Of a stretch of DNA of 64,000 nt, positions 44,338-53,338 are shown piece after piece (position 1 is the first letter of the stretch; the number at the start of each line of letters is the position of its first letter). The position numbers and the translations under genes were made by a program. This DNA is from JAQIBY01 sp963676165. GTDB lineage: Bacteria > Bacteroidota > Bacteroidia > Bacteroidales > ML635J-15. The notes beneath the pieces are model-generated. The model made no database searches. It saw only the letters and a list, made by a program, of their open reading frames with translations, and was not told the origin of the DNA. The stretch is taken from contig OY781043.1 in assembly GCA_963676165.1 (NCBI GenBank), positions 2,728,001 through 2,792,000 of the forward strand. Reading direction: 5' to 3'.

Positions 44338-44596
44338 AGTAATTTATCGCAGGCCTTCAGCCTGCTTGAGCCGGTTATGATTGTATCACTTGGGACGTTG
44401 CCCCAAGTTGTACTATTTCAGGCTTACAGCCTGAACAGTGAATGAGTTTAATAGCTTTTTTAATTGCTGGCGAAATAAAGGATACTGAACAACAAAGCCT
44501 GTAAGGCTTTGACATACATAACTTGGGACAGCGTCCCAAGTGGTAGAAATAAAATATGATAATAATAAAGGCTGAAAGCCTTAGATAAAAAATTTG
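44338..44596. repeat. Hairpin (REP-like) array, copy 1
   Basis: Contains, in order, stem-loops GCAGGC/GCCTGC, CTTGGG/CCCAAG, CAGGCT/AGCCTG, AAGCCT/AGGCTT, ACTTGGGAC/GTCCCAAGT and AAGGCT/AGCCTT. Arrays of short palindromes flanking a Y1 transposase are the hallmark of REP/RAYT loci. Confidence 0.8.
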
Positions 44597-44600
44597 AAGT

Positions 44601-45056
44601 ATGGGACAATCTCTTTCAAAAATATATGTACACCTAATTTTTGGCACAAAAAAGCGATATCCATTTATCCAGGAGGATTGGAGTAAGGAATTGTACGCCT
44701 ATATAGGGGGCACATTAAACCAATATCAAAGTCCGCCAATAATTATAAATGGGGTGTCAGAGCATGTACACATTTTATTTTGCCTGTCAAAAAATTACGC
44801 TTTGGCAAAAGTAATCGAAGAAATAAAAAAGCAATCCTCCAAATGGGTAAAAGAGAAATCATTCAATAGAAAATTTACATGGCAAATTGGATATGCAGCT
44901 TTTTCAGTTAGCAGTTCAAAAATTGAAGTGGTGAAAAGATATATCGCAAACCAACAAGAGCATCACCGAAAGAAAACATTCAGGGAAGAAGTGATGGAAT
45001 TTATGAAAGAATATGATGTAATTGATTTTGATGAAAATTTCTTTTTTGATGAGTAA
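44601..45056 (+). CDS. Y1 (IS200-like, REP-associated) transposase, copy 1
   Basis: 151 aa. HUH single-strand nuclease/transposase: the HUH motif is HVH at residues 55-57 (SEHVHILFCL), and the catalytic tyrosine is Tyr114 in VKRYIANQQEHH. Short, normal-length TnpA_REP/IS200 type without accessory TnpB. The enzyme cuts and rejoins single-stranded DNA at hairpins, here probably those of the flanking arrays. It differs from copy 2 at three residues (Glu25/Thr, Gln41/His, Ile108/Val). Both copies look intact. Confidence 0.9.
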   Translation: MGQSLSKIYVHLIFGTKKRYPFIQEDWSKELYAYIGGTLNQYQSPPIIINGVSEHVHILFCLSKNYALAKVIEEIKKQSSKWVKEKSFNRKFTWQIGYAAFSVSSSKIEVVKRYIANQQEHHRKKTFREEVMEFMKEYDVIDFDENFFFDE

Positions 45057-45059
45057 TTT

Positions 45060-45296
45060 ATCGCAGGCCTTCAGCCTGCTTGAGCCGGTTGTGATTGCAC
45101 CACTTGGGACGTTGCCCCAAGTTGTACTATTTCAGGCTTACAGCCTGAACAGTGAATGATTTTAAAAGCTTTTTAAGGATACTGAACAAAAAAGCCTGTA
45201 AGGCTTTGATATACACAACTTGGGGCAGCGTCCCAAGTTGTAGAAAATAAAATATGATAATAATAAAGGCTGAAAGCCTTAGATAAAAAATTTGAA
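45060..45296. repeat. Hairpin (REP-like) array, copy 2
   Basis: Same six stem-loops as copy 1. It lacks about 15 bases (the ATTGCTGGCGAAATA segment present in copies 1 and 3) and has scattered single-base differences, some compensated within stems (GGACAGCGTCC versus GGGCAGCGTCC). Confidence 0.8.
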
Positions 45297-45298
45297 GT

Positions 45299-45754
45299 AT
45301 GGGACAATCTCTTTCAAAAATATATGTACACCTAATTTTTGGCACAAAAAAGCGATATCCATTTATCCAGACAGATTGGAGTAAGGAATTGTACGCCTAT
45401 ATAGGGGGCACATTGAACCATTATCAAAGTCCGCCAATAATTATAAATGGTGTGTCAGAGCATGTACACATTTTATTTTGCCTGTCAAAAAATTACGCTT
45501 TGGCAAAAGTAATCGAAGAAATAAAAAAGCAATCCTCCAAATGGGTAAAAGAGAAATCATTCAATAGAAAATTTACATGGCAGATTGGATATGCAGCTTT
45601 TTCAGTTAGCAGTTCAAAAGTTGAAGTGGTGAAAAGATATATTGCAAACCAACAAGAGCATCACCGAAAGAAAACATTCAGGGAAGAAGTGATGGAATTT
45701 ATGAAAGAATATGATGTAATTGATTTTGATGAAAATTTCTTTTTTGATGAATAA
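45299..45754 (+). CDS. Y1 (IS200-like, REP-associated) transposase, copy 2
   Basis: 151 aa, identical to copy 1 except at three residues; HVH (55-57) and Tyr114 are intact. The gene begins MGQSLSKIYVHLIFGTKKRY directly after hairpin array 2. Near-identity at the nucleotide level shows the duplication is recent or homogenised. Both copies read away from the truncated exported-protein gene. Confidence 0.9.
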   Translation: MGQSLSKIYVHLIFGTKKRYPFIQTDWSKELYAYIGGTLNHYQSPPIIINGVSEHVHILFCLSKNYALAKVIEEIKKQSSKWVKEKSFNRKFTWQIGYAAFSVSSSKVEVVKRYIANQQEHHRKKTFREEVMEFMKEYDVIDFDENFFFDE

Positions 45755-45757
45755 TTT

Positions 45758-46004
45758 ATCGCAGGCCTTCAGCCTGCTTGAGCCGGTTGTGATTGCACCA
45801 CTTGGGACGTTGCCCCAAGTTCTACTATTTCAGGCTTACAGCCTGAACAGTGAATGAGTTTAAAAGCTTTTTAATTGCTGGCGAAATAAAGGATACTGAA
45901 CAAAAAAGCCTGTAAGGCTTTGACATACATAACTTGGGACAGCGTCCCAAGTGGTAGAAATAAAATATGATAATAAAGGCTGAAAGCCTTAGATAGAAAA
46001 AATG
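45758..46004. repeat. Hairpin (REP-like) array, copy 3
   Basis: Same order of stem-loops as copies 1 and 2 and nearly identical to copy 1, including the ATTGCTGGCGAAATA segment. It ends about 10 bases before the 3' end of the pyrophosphatase gene. Confidence 0.8.
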
Positions 46005-46013
46005 AAGTTGGAA

Positions 46014-46682
46014 TTATTTGTATAACAATTTCCCGAGATTGTCAAAACGATCAGAATAATCTGCAATAGAAGCTTCAATCACATGATGCGCCTCTTTTGT
46101 GCCATAAGTTTCAACAATTTTAGACTGACGATCACTACCTGGCATATCTTTATATGTCAAGAAATAGTGTTTCAATCGCTGAATGACAATATCTGGCAAA
46201 TCTGAAATATCCTGATACTCGCTATAAACGACATCGTTTCTCAAAACCGCAACAATTTTATCGTCTGCTTCGTCGCCGTCAATCATACGGAAACCACCTA
46301 TAGGGCGCGCTTTCACTAAGAGATCACCATGGGCAATTGACTTTTCTGTCAACACAACGACATCAATGGGATCCCCATCACCTTTAATTTCTTTGATGTT
46401 TGATTTATCCGAACATATTGCAGCCACACGATCCCCACAAAAAGTTTGAGGAATGAAGCCATAAATTGCAGGCACAACATTTGAATATTTCTGCGGGCGG
46501 TCGATCATGAGATAACCTGATTCTTTATCGATTTCATATTTTACTGTATCTGTTGAAACAACTTCAATAAATGCAGTCACAATTTTAGGGGCATCTTCAC
46601 CAATATGCACTCCATGCCAAGGGTGAGATTTATATCTTAAACCCATTAATCGTCCGATTGGATCTGAAATTTTATCTGCCAT
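46014..46682 (-). CDS. ppa: Inorganic pyrophosphatase (family I)
   Basis: 222 aa. Family I signatures: KYEIDKESGYLMIDRP, PAIYGFIPQTFCGD, GDGDPIDVVVLTE (the DxDPxD metal site), GGFRMIDGDEADDKI and the LKHYFLTYK segment. It hydrolyses pyrophosphate to drive biosynthesis. Single gene on the minus strand, with the transposase array reaching its 3' end. Confidence 0.95.
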   Translation of the reverse strand: MADKISDPIGRLMGLRYKSHPWHGVHIGEDAPKIVTAFIEVVSTDTVKYEIDKESGYLMIDRPQKYSNVVPAIYGFIPQTFCGDRVAAICSDKSNIKEIKGDGDPIDVVVLTEKSIAHGDLLVKARPIGGFRMIDGDEADDKIVAVLRNDVVYSEYQDISDLPDIVIQRLKHYFLTYKDMPGSDRQSKIVETYGTKEAHHVIEASIADYSDRFDNLGKLLYK

Positions 46683-46921
46683 AGTTCAATCTATTTTTCA
46701 GGGAACAAACATACAGAAGTAATTATTGTTCAGCAAGCGGGTGAAAGGGGAATGTCGAATCGTTGTTTGATATTAGATCGGTAATATTACAAATAAGAAT
46801 CATTAATCCATCTTTTAATATCCTATGGAAACCGATTGAATTATTTAGCTAGCTTGCAAAATGACGCAGTTTCTTTTCTTAATGGTGGGAACGGTCTTGC
46901 GTGTATGTGCGCTCGACATTC

Positions 46922-48946
46922 TTATTTCGTATTAATTTTCAATTGTTTGTATGTATTTCTGTCAGCGCTGGAAAAGACATACTCTTTTGCAATTTTTGAA
47001 TGTGCGTAAGCTTGTGCGAATTGCAAATGTGTATGGCTTTTGCGATGGATATCATATTCTTTCTTTAGTTTGTATATCTCAGAATTTGGATTGATAATAT
47101 CTTCTCTGCTTATGAAATAATGTTTTTTCAAAAATTCAAGAATCGTTTCATCATTTGTATATTTATCAATGTTGCAGAAGTCATTTGTTTTAATGATTTT
47201 TAATGCTTTATCTTTTTTATCCGATTCTAAACTATTGTATTCAATCCACCATTTTTCAGTAAACCCCATATCTTTAAAGAAAAATCTATAAAGTATATAA
47301 GTCTCAGGCATTATCAAGATTTTATTATACTCATCTAAATCTTTGCCAAATGCTTCGTAAAAGAAACTGACACCTTTACCAATTTTACCTTTTGTAGCAT
47401 TTAGAACAGTTTGAATCGCTCGTACATATTTTCTATTCCAATGTTGTCCTAAAAAATCTCTGTTTAAGTGTTTTTCTCCAGCAATTGGATGAAATTTCAT
47501 AGGAAAAGAATATATGCTAATCCCTAAATCTTCCGATAATAAAACATTGATTTCTAATCTTTCATATAACTCGTTCGGCTTATCTTTTTCGTTATATAAA
47601 AGATAATTAGAAAGATTTTTTATGTCATATTTTGCTGCAAGTTTAATCGCATTTATATAGATGTCTTTAATCGCAAGATTATCAAAAGCAATTCTTAATG
47701 GTTTTATTGGAATTTCACTCAATAACTTCATTTTCTCATCATCAATAAGACGAGCATCAACTCCTTGGTTAAAATCAACATATCTGAGTCTTGATGATTT
47801 TGTTCTGTGACTTTCAAATAGGTCTTTTATTACAGGGTAAATAGCAAGAATATTATCCTTTGTAACGGTGTTGAAATCCAATAAATGATATTCTTCAAGC
47901 AATTTGTAAAAATCTATTTGTGATTTTCCTCTTAGCTTTGACAATAATTTATGTATAAGTTCAAAACTCTTTTTAATATATGCTTTATCGTTAATACCTG
48001 TGTTTAGATTGCGATAAGCAATATCTAAATAATTAGGTTCTGTATATCTTGCTCCTTTTGTAAAACCACTATTCTTTATTTCTTCAATTATTTTTGGAAA
48101 TTGTTTAGATGCTAAAACATTATTGTCTAATAGCAATAAGTCTTTCTGTTCTCCGTATAACTCTTTCGTTTTATCAATTTTTTCTTTTAAAGAAATATAC
48201 GGATTAAATTCAGGCTCAATTTTCCAAACTGCACAAAAAGAACACTTTCTAATACAACCTCTTGTCATATATCCGTAATAAGCATTGGTTTCAGGATATT
48301 TGTAATCAATTTCGTCTAAAATTGAATAATCGAGTGGTAATTCATCAATAATGATGTTGTTCCCTTTATCCAATGCTTCTGGATAATTCAATAACCCAGT
48401 ATATGGTTTTATCCCTGTTTCTTCTTCCAATTCGTCTGCTAAAACAGTTGCAAGAACACCTCCTACAATAATCTGATTCTCGTCTTTTATAATAGTTTTC
48501 GCAAATTCAATTGTTTCAATTGTTATTTTCCAATAGAACGTAAATAATGACGAAATACATATTCTATCCCATTTGGGAAAGTTCACATATTCCTTTTTTT
48601 TGTAATAATCTTTGTAATAAACTAACCAATTGTTTACAAGTATTTCGTACTTAGATAGTATTGTTAATTCTTCGAAAAATTCTTTTCTGCCTGTTTTTAC
48701 ATAATTGGTTAATAATTCTTTATAGTTAACCCATTCAACTGTATTGTCAATGCTGTATAGCTTGGCAATAAGTTCATCGTATATTTCTGTTAAAATAAAT
48801 TCTTTTAAATCTCCTTTGTAAAAGACAACTTCGTCACCGAGTGCTCGATGATAAGTTGCTAATTTCATTAAACCAATAGGAGGGTATTTATTTTTGTAAT
48901 TTGGCTCTAACAGAAGAACCTTTCTTTTAATCCCTTTCTTCTCCAT
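46922..48946 (-). CDS. Large B12-binding-type radical SAM protein of the NurA-HerA operon
   Basis: 674 aa. The N-terminal part resembles a B12-binding domain (KVLLLEPNYKNKYPPIGLMKLATYHRALGD, then IIVGGVLATVLADELEEE). The radical SAM core has CIRKCSFC (Cys231, Cys235, Cys238). A large insertion with helical segments (about 270-400) and a C-terminal region (about 480-674) are not recognisable. Radical SAM enzymes of this class methylate or rearrange unactivated carbons; the substrate here is unknown. It is the last gene of a seven-gene operon, 5 bp after the GHKL ATPase gene, and an unusual partner for nuclease-helicase genes. Confidence 0.82.
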   Translation of the reverse strand: MEKKGIKRKVLLLEPNYKNKYPPIGLMKLATYHRALGDEVVFYKGDLKEFILTEIYDELIAKLYSIDNTVEWVNYKELLTNYVKTGRKEFFEELTILSKYEILVNNWLVYYKDYYKKKEYVNFPKWDRICISSLFTFYWKITIETIEFAKTIIKDENQIIVGGVLATVLADELEEETGIKPYTGLLNYPEALDKGNNIIIDELPLDYSILDEIDYKYPETNAYYGYMTRGCIRKCSFCAVWKIEPEFNPYISLKEKIDKTKELYGEQKDLLLLDNNVLASKQFPKIIEEIKNSGFTKGARYTEPNYLDIAYRNLNTGINDKAYIKKSFELIHKLLSKLRGKSQIDFYKLLEEYHLLDFNTVTKDNILAIYPVIKDLFESHRTKSSRLRYVDFNQGVDARLIDDEKMKLLSEIPIKPLRIAFDNLAIKDIYINAIKLAAKYDIKNLSNYLLYNEKDKPNELYERLEINVLLSEDLGISIYSFPMKFHPIAGEKHLNRDFLGQHWNRKYVRAIQTVLNATKGKIGKGVSFFYEAFGKDLDEYNKILIMPETYILYRFFFKDMGFTEKWWIEYNSLESDKKDKALKIIKTNDFCNIDKYTNDETILEFLKKHYFISREDIINPNSEIYKLKKEYDIHRKSHTHLQFAQAYAHSKIAKEYVFSSADRNTYKQLKINTK

Positions 48947-48951
48947 TTACT

Positions 48952-50511
48952 CTATTTATTGAGCTCTTCAATTATTTTTAGTTTCACATTGTCGGAAAGT
49001 TCTTTTGGTAAAATATTATCAACAATAGATAAAATTTTACTTACTAATTTTCTGTCACTTCGATTTAGTTTTGATAAATTATCTGTTAAAAGTTTAGGCT
49101 TCTGATTCGAAATTTTTTTTATCTCATTTTCGTTTTCATTTGCTTTTATGTCAGACGTAATCTTGCTGACAATTTTACTCTTAACTTCATTGTCGCCAAC
49201 TTTATCTCTTATCTTTCCAATTTTATTCTCAGCTTTTTCTGCTTCTTCTTTTATTTGTTTAAATTTTTCTTCGTATTCTTCTTGCTCTTTCGGTTTTGTA
49301 AAACCTTTTTCAGCTTTTTCTTTATATGCTTTTGTGAATGAATTGTATTTTTCAATTTTTCTTGTTTCGCTTCTTGTTTGAGATGAAAAATAATAGAGTT
49401 CGTGTAGCTCTTTAAACTTAATCTTTAACTCTTTTTCAAACAGTTTAAAAGATGAGTTTTCAGTAAAATAATCACGTCTGGCATTTGGAATTAAATCTGG
49501 ACTAGTAGCGTGAACTTCTCCAAAAAAGTAAAATGAACCACGAGGTTCTTTAAAGAGCTTAACTAATTGTTTTTCATCGCCGATTTGAATATTACCTTTT
49601 CTTAGGCGAATTCCTCTTCCAATATTTACAGAAGGAATTTGTTTTACAAATGTTGAAACACTGTACCACCCCCAACAAAGTAGTTGTTCTTTTTTATCTT
49701 TTATTTCAAAAAACTCGACATCAAAGATTTCATCAACTCTTTTTTTACTATGCTTTTCGCCTTCATAAATCGAGGTTGTATATTCTTTGAAAATTTGCTG
49801 GTTATTGATGTATAAGTTGTATTCATCAATGGAGTAATTATATTCTTTTGCTTTGTCGTAAATCTCGTGTTGAAATAGAAAACCTTTTTTATAAGGTACA
49901 GGTGCAACCATTGATAAATAATCATATATCTCTTCTTGATTTAAGAGAATATCGTTAGAAACATTTTCTAAAATGACTTTAAAGTATCTTTTGTCTGTTT
50001 CTTCGTGTTCTGTTTGAAAAGATGTGATTGTGTCAATTACAGCAGAAGCATCTTCTTTTTTAGTTCTATCGTTGATTATTTGCTTTAATTCTTTAGCATT
50101 CCAAGAAAGGGTTGATTTTATATCTTCTCCTTCAAAACTGGTTTCAAATACTAATCTATCGCAATAAGCCAAGCCACCAAGACGACCAATACCTCTAAAC
50201 CCTTTGTGTTTTGTTCGGTCTTTAACTCCTTGTGCTATGCTTTTCAAAATTGGAAGAACTTTTTCTGACTGAACGCCTGTCCCATTATCTACGATTGATA
50301 TGTTTCTGTTTAATTTATCAATGTTGATTTCAATTTTGCACTCGTCTTTGGATTCTATGAGTCCGTTTTCAAGTGCAATGTCAATTTGGTCTGCTGAATT
50401 TTGAATATATTCTCTATAAATAAATTTGGGGTCATCATACATTGCAAGCGTTAATGACTCAATTACGTCTTTACCAATTTTAGTCTTTTCTTCAATCATA
50501 GTATTAGCCAT
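48952..50511 (-). CDS. HSP90-type GHKL ATPase
   Basis: 519 aa. The Bergerat fold is clear: N-box EYIQNSADQ (Glu34, Asn38, Asp41), G1 box DNGTGV (75-80) and G2 box GFRGIGRLGG (104-113), close to the arrangement in HSP90/MutL-like proteins. A middle domain follows, then a Lys/Glu-rich coiled coil (about 380-450). The frame overlaps the end of the HerA-like gene by 8 bp (a second Met at 50499 would leave a 4-bp gap), so translation is probably coupled. In defence operons GHKL ATPases act as ATP-driven clamps or sensors; here that is inference. Confidence 0.85.
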   Translation of the reverse strand: MANTMIEEKTKIGKDVIESLTLAMYDDPKFIYREYIQNSADQIDIALENGLIESKDECKIEINIDKLNRNISIVDNGTGVQSEKVLPILKSIAQGVKDRTKHKGFRGIGRLGGLAYCDRLVFETSFEGEDIKSTLSWNAKELKQIINDRTKKEDASAVIDTITSFQTEHEETDKRYFKVILENVSNDILLNQEEIYDYLSMVAPVPYKKGFLFQHEIYDKAKEYNYSIDEYNLYINNQQIFKEYTTSIYEGEKHSKKRVDEIFDVEFFEIKDKKEQLLCWGWYSVSTFVKQIPSVNIGRGIRLRKGNIQIGDEKQLVKLFKEPRGSFYFFGEVHATSPDLIPNARRDYFTENSSFKLFEKELKIKFKELHELYYFSSQTRSETRKIEKYNSFTKAYKEKAEKGFTKPKEQEEYEEKFKQIKEEAEKAENKIGKIRDKVGDNEVKSKIVSKITSDIKANENENEIKKISNQKPKLLTDNLSKLNRSDRKLVSKILSIVDNILPKELSDNVKLKIIEELNK

Positions 50512-52186
50512 TCGGGAATTGTTTATATAATGGAAGTGGAAATTTAATATTTAATAATGAACGAAAAACAGGATGTTCCAAGATATATTCTCCAGGAGAT
50601 AACCTTGTCATCATATTTTTATACACTTGAGGAACAAAATGATAATCGCTTCTAGAAATTTCAATTGCATTTGTTCTACCATAAGCGTGTGTTGCACAGT
50701 TTCCTTTAACGCGGTCGTGTATGGCACTTTTAAACTGTTCAACCGAAAATAATACGATACCTAATGAACGTCCACGTTCTGCAATATCAAGTATTTGTTT
50801 TAGAATTGGAGAACTTTTGGGAATATCTTTAGATGCATATTTGTTTAATTCATCAATAAAAATGATGATTCTTGACGGAATGTCTTTTTCTTCTCGATTG
50901 CCTTTTTGCCCTAACTTCAAATCGTATATAGCTCGAATAACATCGCCAAAAACAAAGGCTTGTGTGTCTTCGTCTAATTTCGCAATATCAATTACTTGCA
51001 CCTCATTCTTTTTTATGTTTGAAACAGCATCTTGCAATCGTGTTTCATTTTTTGCAGGAATTACCGCTTTTTGAAATATAGGATGTGATAAAGATTTGCT
51101 AATAATACGGCTAAATTTTCGCCAACTCATAACAGAAATATCTTTGTCTCCATCTTTTCTTCCTGATTGTTTGTATTCAGACACAGTGTTTATCAAAGTG
51201 TTCCAACTATCAACATCATTGAATTTGTCACTTCCGTTTACAATGTAATTTACTATTGATTCCATTGTTCCAGAAGAATCTTCAACGTTTGCCAATAGCA
51301 ATTCTAAGTTTTCTTTATCCTCTTCAAAAACGTATTTGTAGCGAAAAGCTTTATTGTTGTCTATTTGAGCTTCAATGTCATTTGTTTCTCCATAACTAAA
51401 GGTTTTTGATGGAGTGTTTTCAGAATATGGATAGAAATAGGTTACATTTTCAAATGGATTGGTACTTAGTCCTAACATATCTTTGTAGATATTTTTATCT
51501 TCTTCAGTGAGTTTGCTATTTGGTTCGTCAATAGCAAGCAAATCTCTGCCTTTTACATTGAAAACAACAAATGCAACCGAATCGTTATCATCAACCGCTG
51601 TCTGATTTCCATATTTCTCTTGAATGGCTTTAAGTAAAAACATTGAATAAGATGTTTTTGCAGCCAATCCTGAAATTCCAGATATGTTTAAGTGAGCACC
51701 TTCTGGACCAATTAAAAATTTAGAATTGAAATTAACAGGTAAAATCTTTTTATCTTCTCCTCGGTACATTTCAATGTAACCACAGGGCATTGGGTTTTTA
51801 ATTTTGTCAAGTCCTAACGCTTGTAAAATTTCGGCTGTATCTGCTAAACTTACAATACTTCCATCCAAAACAGGTGTGTAGATGTTATCGCTGTTGCCAA
51901 CAACCTTTGCTTTAACATAATTCATTCCTATGCGATTCATATTGGGCTTTAAATTAACATTTCCAAAATCGCTTGATATAAAACAACTCAGGTAACTTGC
52001 AGAATCAGTAATGTGTGAGATTTCTTCAATTACTCCGAAAGTAGTTGATTTGTCTATGTGGTTAACTTTTACGACATCAAATGGATTTAGAATTCTGTTT
52101 TTATCAGTCCAAAAATAAAAGACATCTATTGTTGTTGGATTTTTTTCTGTTGCTGCAACTTTGCCAATAATTTTACTCATAATCAC
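50504..52186 (-). CDS. HerA-like ATPase with altered Walker A
   Basis: 560 aa. An N-terminal HAS-barrel-like part (IIGKVAATEKNPTTIDVFYFW, DVVKVNH, FGVIEEISHI) is followed by a RecA-like core. The phosphate-binding loop lies at about 170-179 (GISGLAAKTS), with Ala where GKT/S normally has Gly. Walker B is RIIIFIDELNKYA, and a C-terminal segment IVLFSVEQFKSAIHDRVKGNCATHAYGR fits sensor/Arg-finger positions of HerA/FtsK-type hexameric translocases. It is preceded by the NurA-like gene (6-bp gap), the usual partner that forms a DNA-processing translocase-nuclease with HerA. Confidence 0.85.
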   Translation of the reverse strand: MIMSKIIGKVAATEKNPTTIDVFYFWTDKNRILNPFDVVKVNHIDKSTTFGVIEEISHITDSASYLSCFISSDFGNVNLKPNMNRIGMNYVKAKVVGNSDNIYTPVLDGSIVSLADTAEILQALGLDKIKNPMPCGYIEMYRGEDKKILPVNFNSKFLIGPEGAHLNISGISGLAAKTSYSMFLLKAIQEKYGNQTAVDDNDSVAFVVFNVKGRDLLAIDEPNSKLTEEDKNIYKDMLGLSTNPFENVTYFYPYSENTPSKTFSYGETNDIEAQIDNNKAFRYKYVFEEDKENLELLLANVEDSSGTMESIVNYIVNGSDKFNDVDSWNTLINTVSEYKQSGRKDGDKDISVMSWRKFSRIISKSLSHPIFQKAVIPAKNETRLQDAVSNIKKNEVQVIDIAKLDEDTQAFVFGDVIRAIYDLKLGQKGNREEKDIPSRIIIFIDELNKYASKDIPKSSPILKQILDIAERGRSLGIVLFSVEQFKSAIHDRVKGNCATHAYGRTNAIEISRSDYHFVPQVYKNMMTRLSPGEYILEHPVFRSLLNIKFPLPLYKQFPNG

Positions 52187-52192
52187 AACCTT

Positions 52193-53338
52193 TTAAAATA
52201 AGTTTATAAAATGGAAATCGCTTAGGTAATTACTCTTGATGAATTTTTCTGTCAAGAAAATAGGGTATATGTGTTTAGCCCATCTATTATCTTGTCCATA
52301 GCAAACAGGATTTCTTTCATTAATAATGTTTGCACTAATCAAATCTATTTCGTCGGAATCTAATCCGTCATCTTCTTCCTTTTCCCAAACAAGGATTTTT
52401 TCAATTTTAACAACCCCATCAAACGGATTTACTGTTTCTCTAATTCTTAAATACCAAACAGCAAATTTAACATCGGGAATTCTTGTCGTTTGATACATAA
52501 AGGCAGGAGTTCTGTGAAAAACAGGTAAATCGGCTATTATTTGCGAAATTCTTTTGTTGTATGATGATAATGATTCAGGATTGAATGCTTTTGATACGCC
52601 AACAACGCTTGCATAATTCGATTTTATTGATGAAATATTCTTTAAATCGGTTTTATCCCATTCATATTCTAACGAACCATCTTTTATAAGAAAAGTATCC
52701 TTGTTTAGTTTCTTTTTTCGAACCAATTCTTTTACTGTTTGCTTTTCTAATTTTATCATTTCATCCTGAATCTTCGCAACGCCTCTGTCTTCATATTTAT
52801 CATCTTCTTTTGAAGCATTATAACGATAGGGGAGAATCCTTTCAATTTCAATTTTTTGCTTTTGTAATATCTCCAAATGGTTTATTTTGTCTAATAATTG
52901 ATTAAAAAATAATTCGTCATTATTTCCTCCTGCATTCAAAACACTTGGCAAACTAATAGCTAACGGATTATGTAATTGAAATGATTTAAACGTGTCTTGG
53001 TCTTCTCTAAAGCAAACACCAACACCAATTTGTCCTGCAATTACAGGATAAATTTTATTATTAAAAGCAATGTCATCAACTTTATAAGTGCGTCTCGAAC
53101 CATCAAGAAAATACTTAAACAATGGATTGCCTTGTATTCTCAGAGCATAATTTTTTAATGATTTGGATGTTTTTAAACCTTTGTCTGTTTCTCCAATTTT
53201 CTTTACAATAATATCTTGTTTATCATCATATTGCAGTTTGGGAACATCAATGCTTTCAATGCAATATTTATAAGACTTGTAGTTTTTGCTATTAGTCTCT
53301 TTTGCTATGAAGTCTAAAATATTGCTCATATTATCCAA
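52193..53338 (-). CDS. NurA-like nuclease
   Basis: 381 aa. Two NurA-type active-site strands are visible: FLDGSRRTYK (Asp79) and FLIKDGSLEY (Asp220), separated by a helical insertion, followed by a basic region and C-terminal motifs with HRTPAFMYQTTRI and VWYLRIRE. NurA family members are RNase H-fold nucleases that work with the HerA translocase, whose gene follows. The frame begins 8 bp inside the end of the upstream HAD gene (or at Met4 without overlap). Confidence 0.8.
   Translation of the reverse strand: MDNMSNILDFIAKETNSKNYKSYKYCIESIDVPKLQYDDKQDIIVKKIGETDKGLKTSKSLKNYALRIQGNPLFKYFLDGSRRTYKVDDIAFNNKIYPVIAGQIGVGVCFREDQDTFKSFQLHNPLAISLPSVLNAGGNNDELFFNQLLDKINHLEILQKQKIEIERILPYRYNASKEDDKYEDRGVAKIQDEMIKLEKQTVKELVRKKKLNKDTFLIKDGSLEYEWDKTDLKNISSIKSNYASVVGVSKAFNPESLSSYNKRISQIIADLPVFHRTPAFMYQTTRIPDVKFAVWYLRIRETVNPFDGVVKIEKILVWEKEEDDGLDSDEIDLISANIINERNPVCYGQDNRWAKHIYPIFLTEKFIKSNYLSDFHFINLF

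Larger units (their letters stand above)
44333..46004 (+). mobile_element. Tandem duplication of an IS200-like/REP-associated transposase unit
   Basis: Three copies of a hairpin-rich flank of about 250-265 bp alternate with two nearly identical Y1 transposase genes (flank, tnpA, flank, tnpA, flank). The period between transposase starts is 698 bp. Copy 1 of the flank begins with a sequence resembling the end of the transposase gene itself, suggesting recombination between units. I see no terminal inverted repeats or target-site duplication, as expected for Y1 elements. Confidence 0.8.

Noticed and set aside
44375..44647. Minus-strand frames of 72-90 codons across the hairpin arrays (also near 45127-45345)
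   Set aside because: They read through palindromes antisense to the transposase start and occur only because the arrays are duplicated.
46740..46921. Possible direct repeat between the left edge (GTCTTGCGTGTATGTGCG) and right edge (CGTTGTGCGTATATGTAC) of the defence operon
   Set aside because: The similarity is short and imperfect; it cannot be told from chance by eye.
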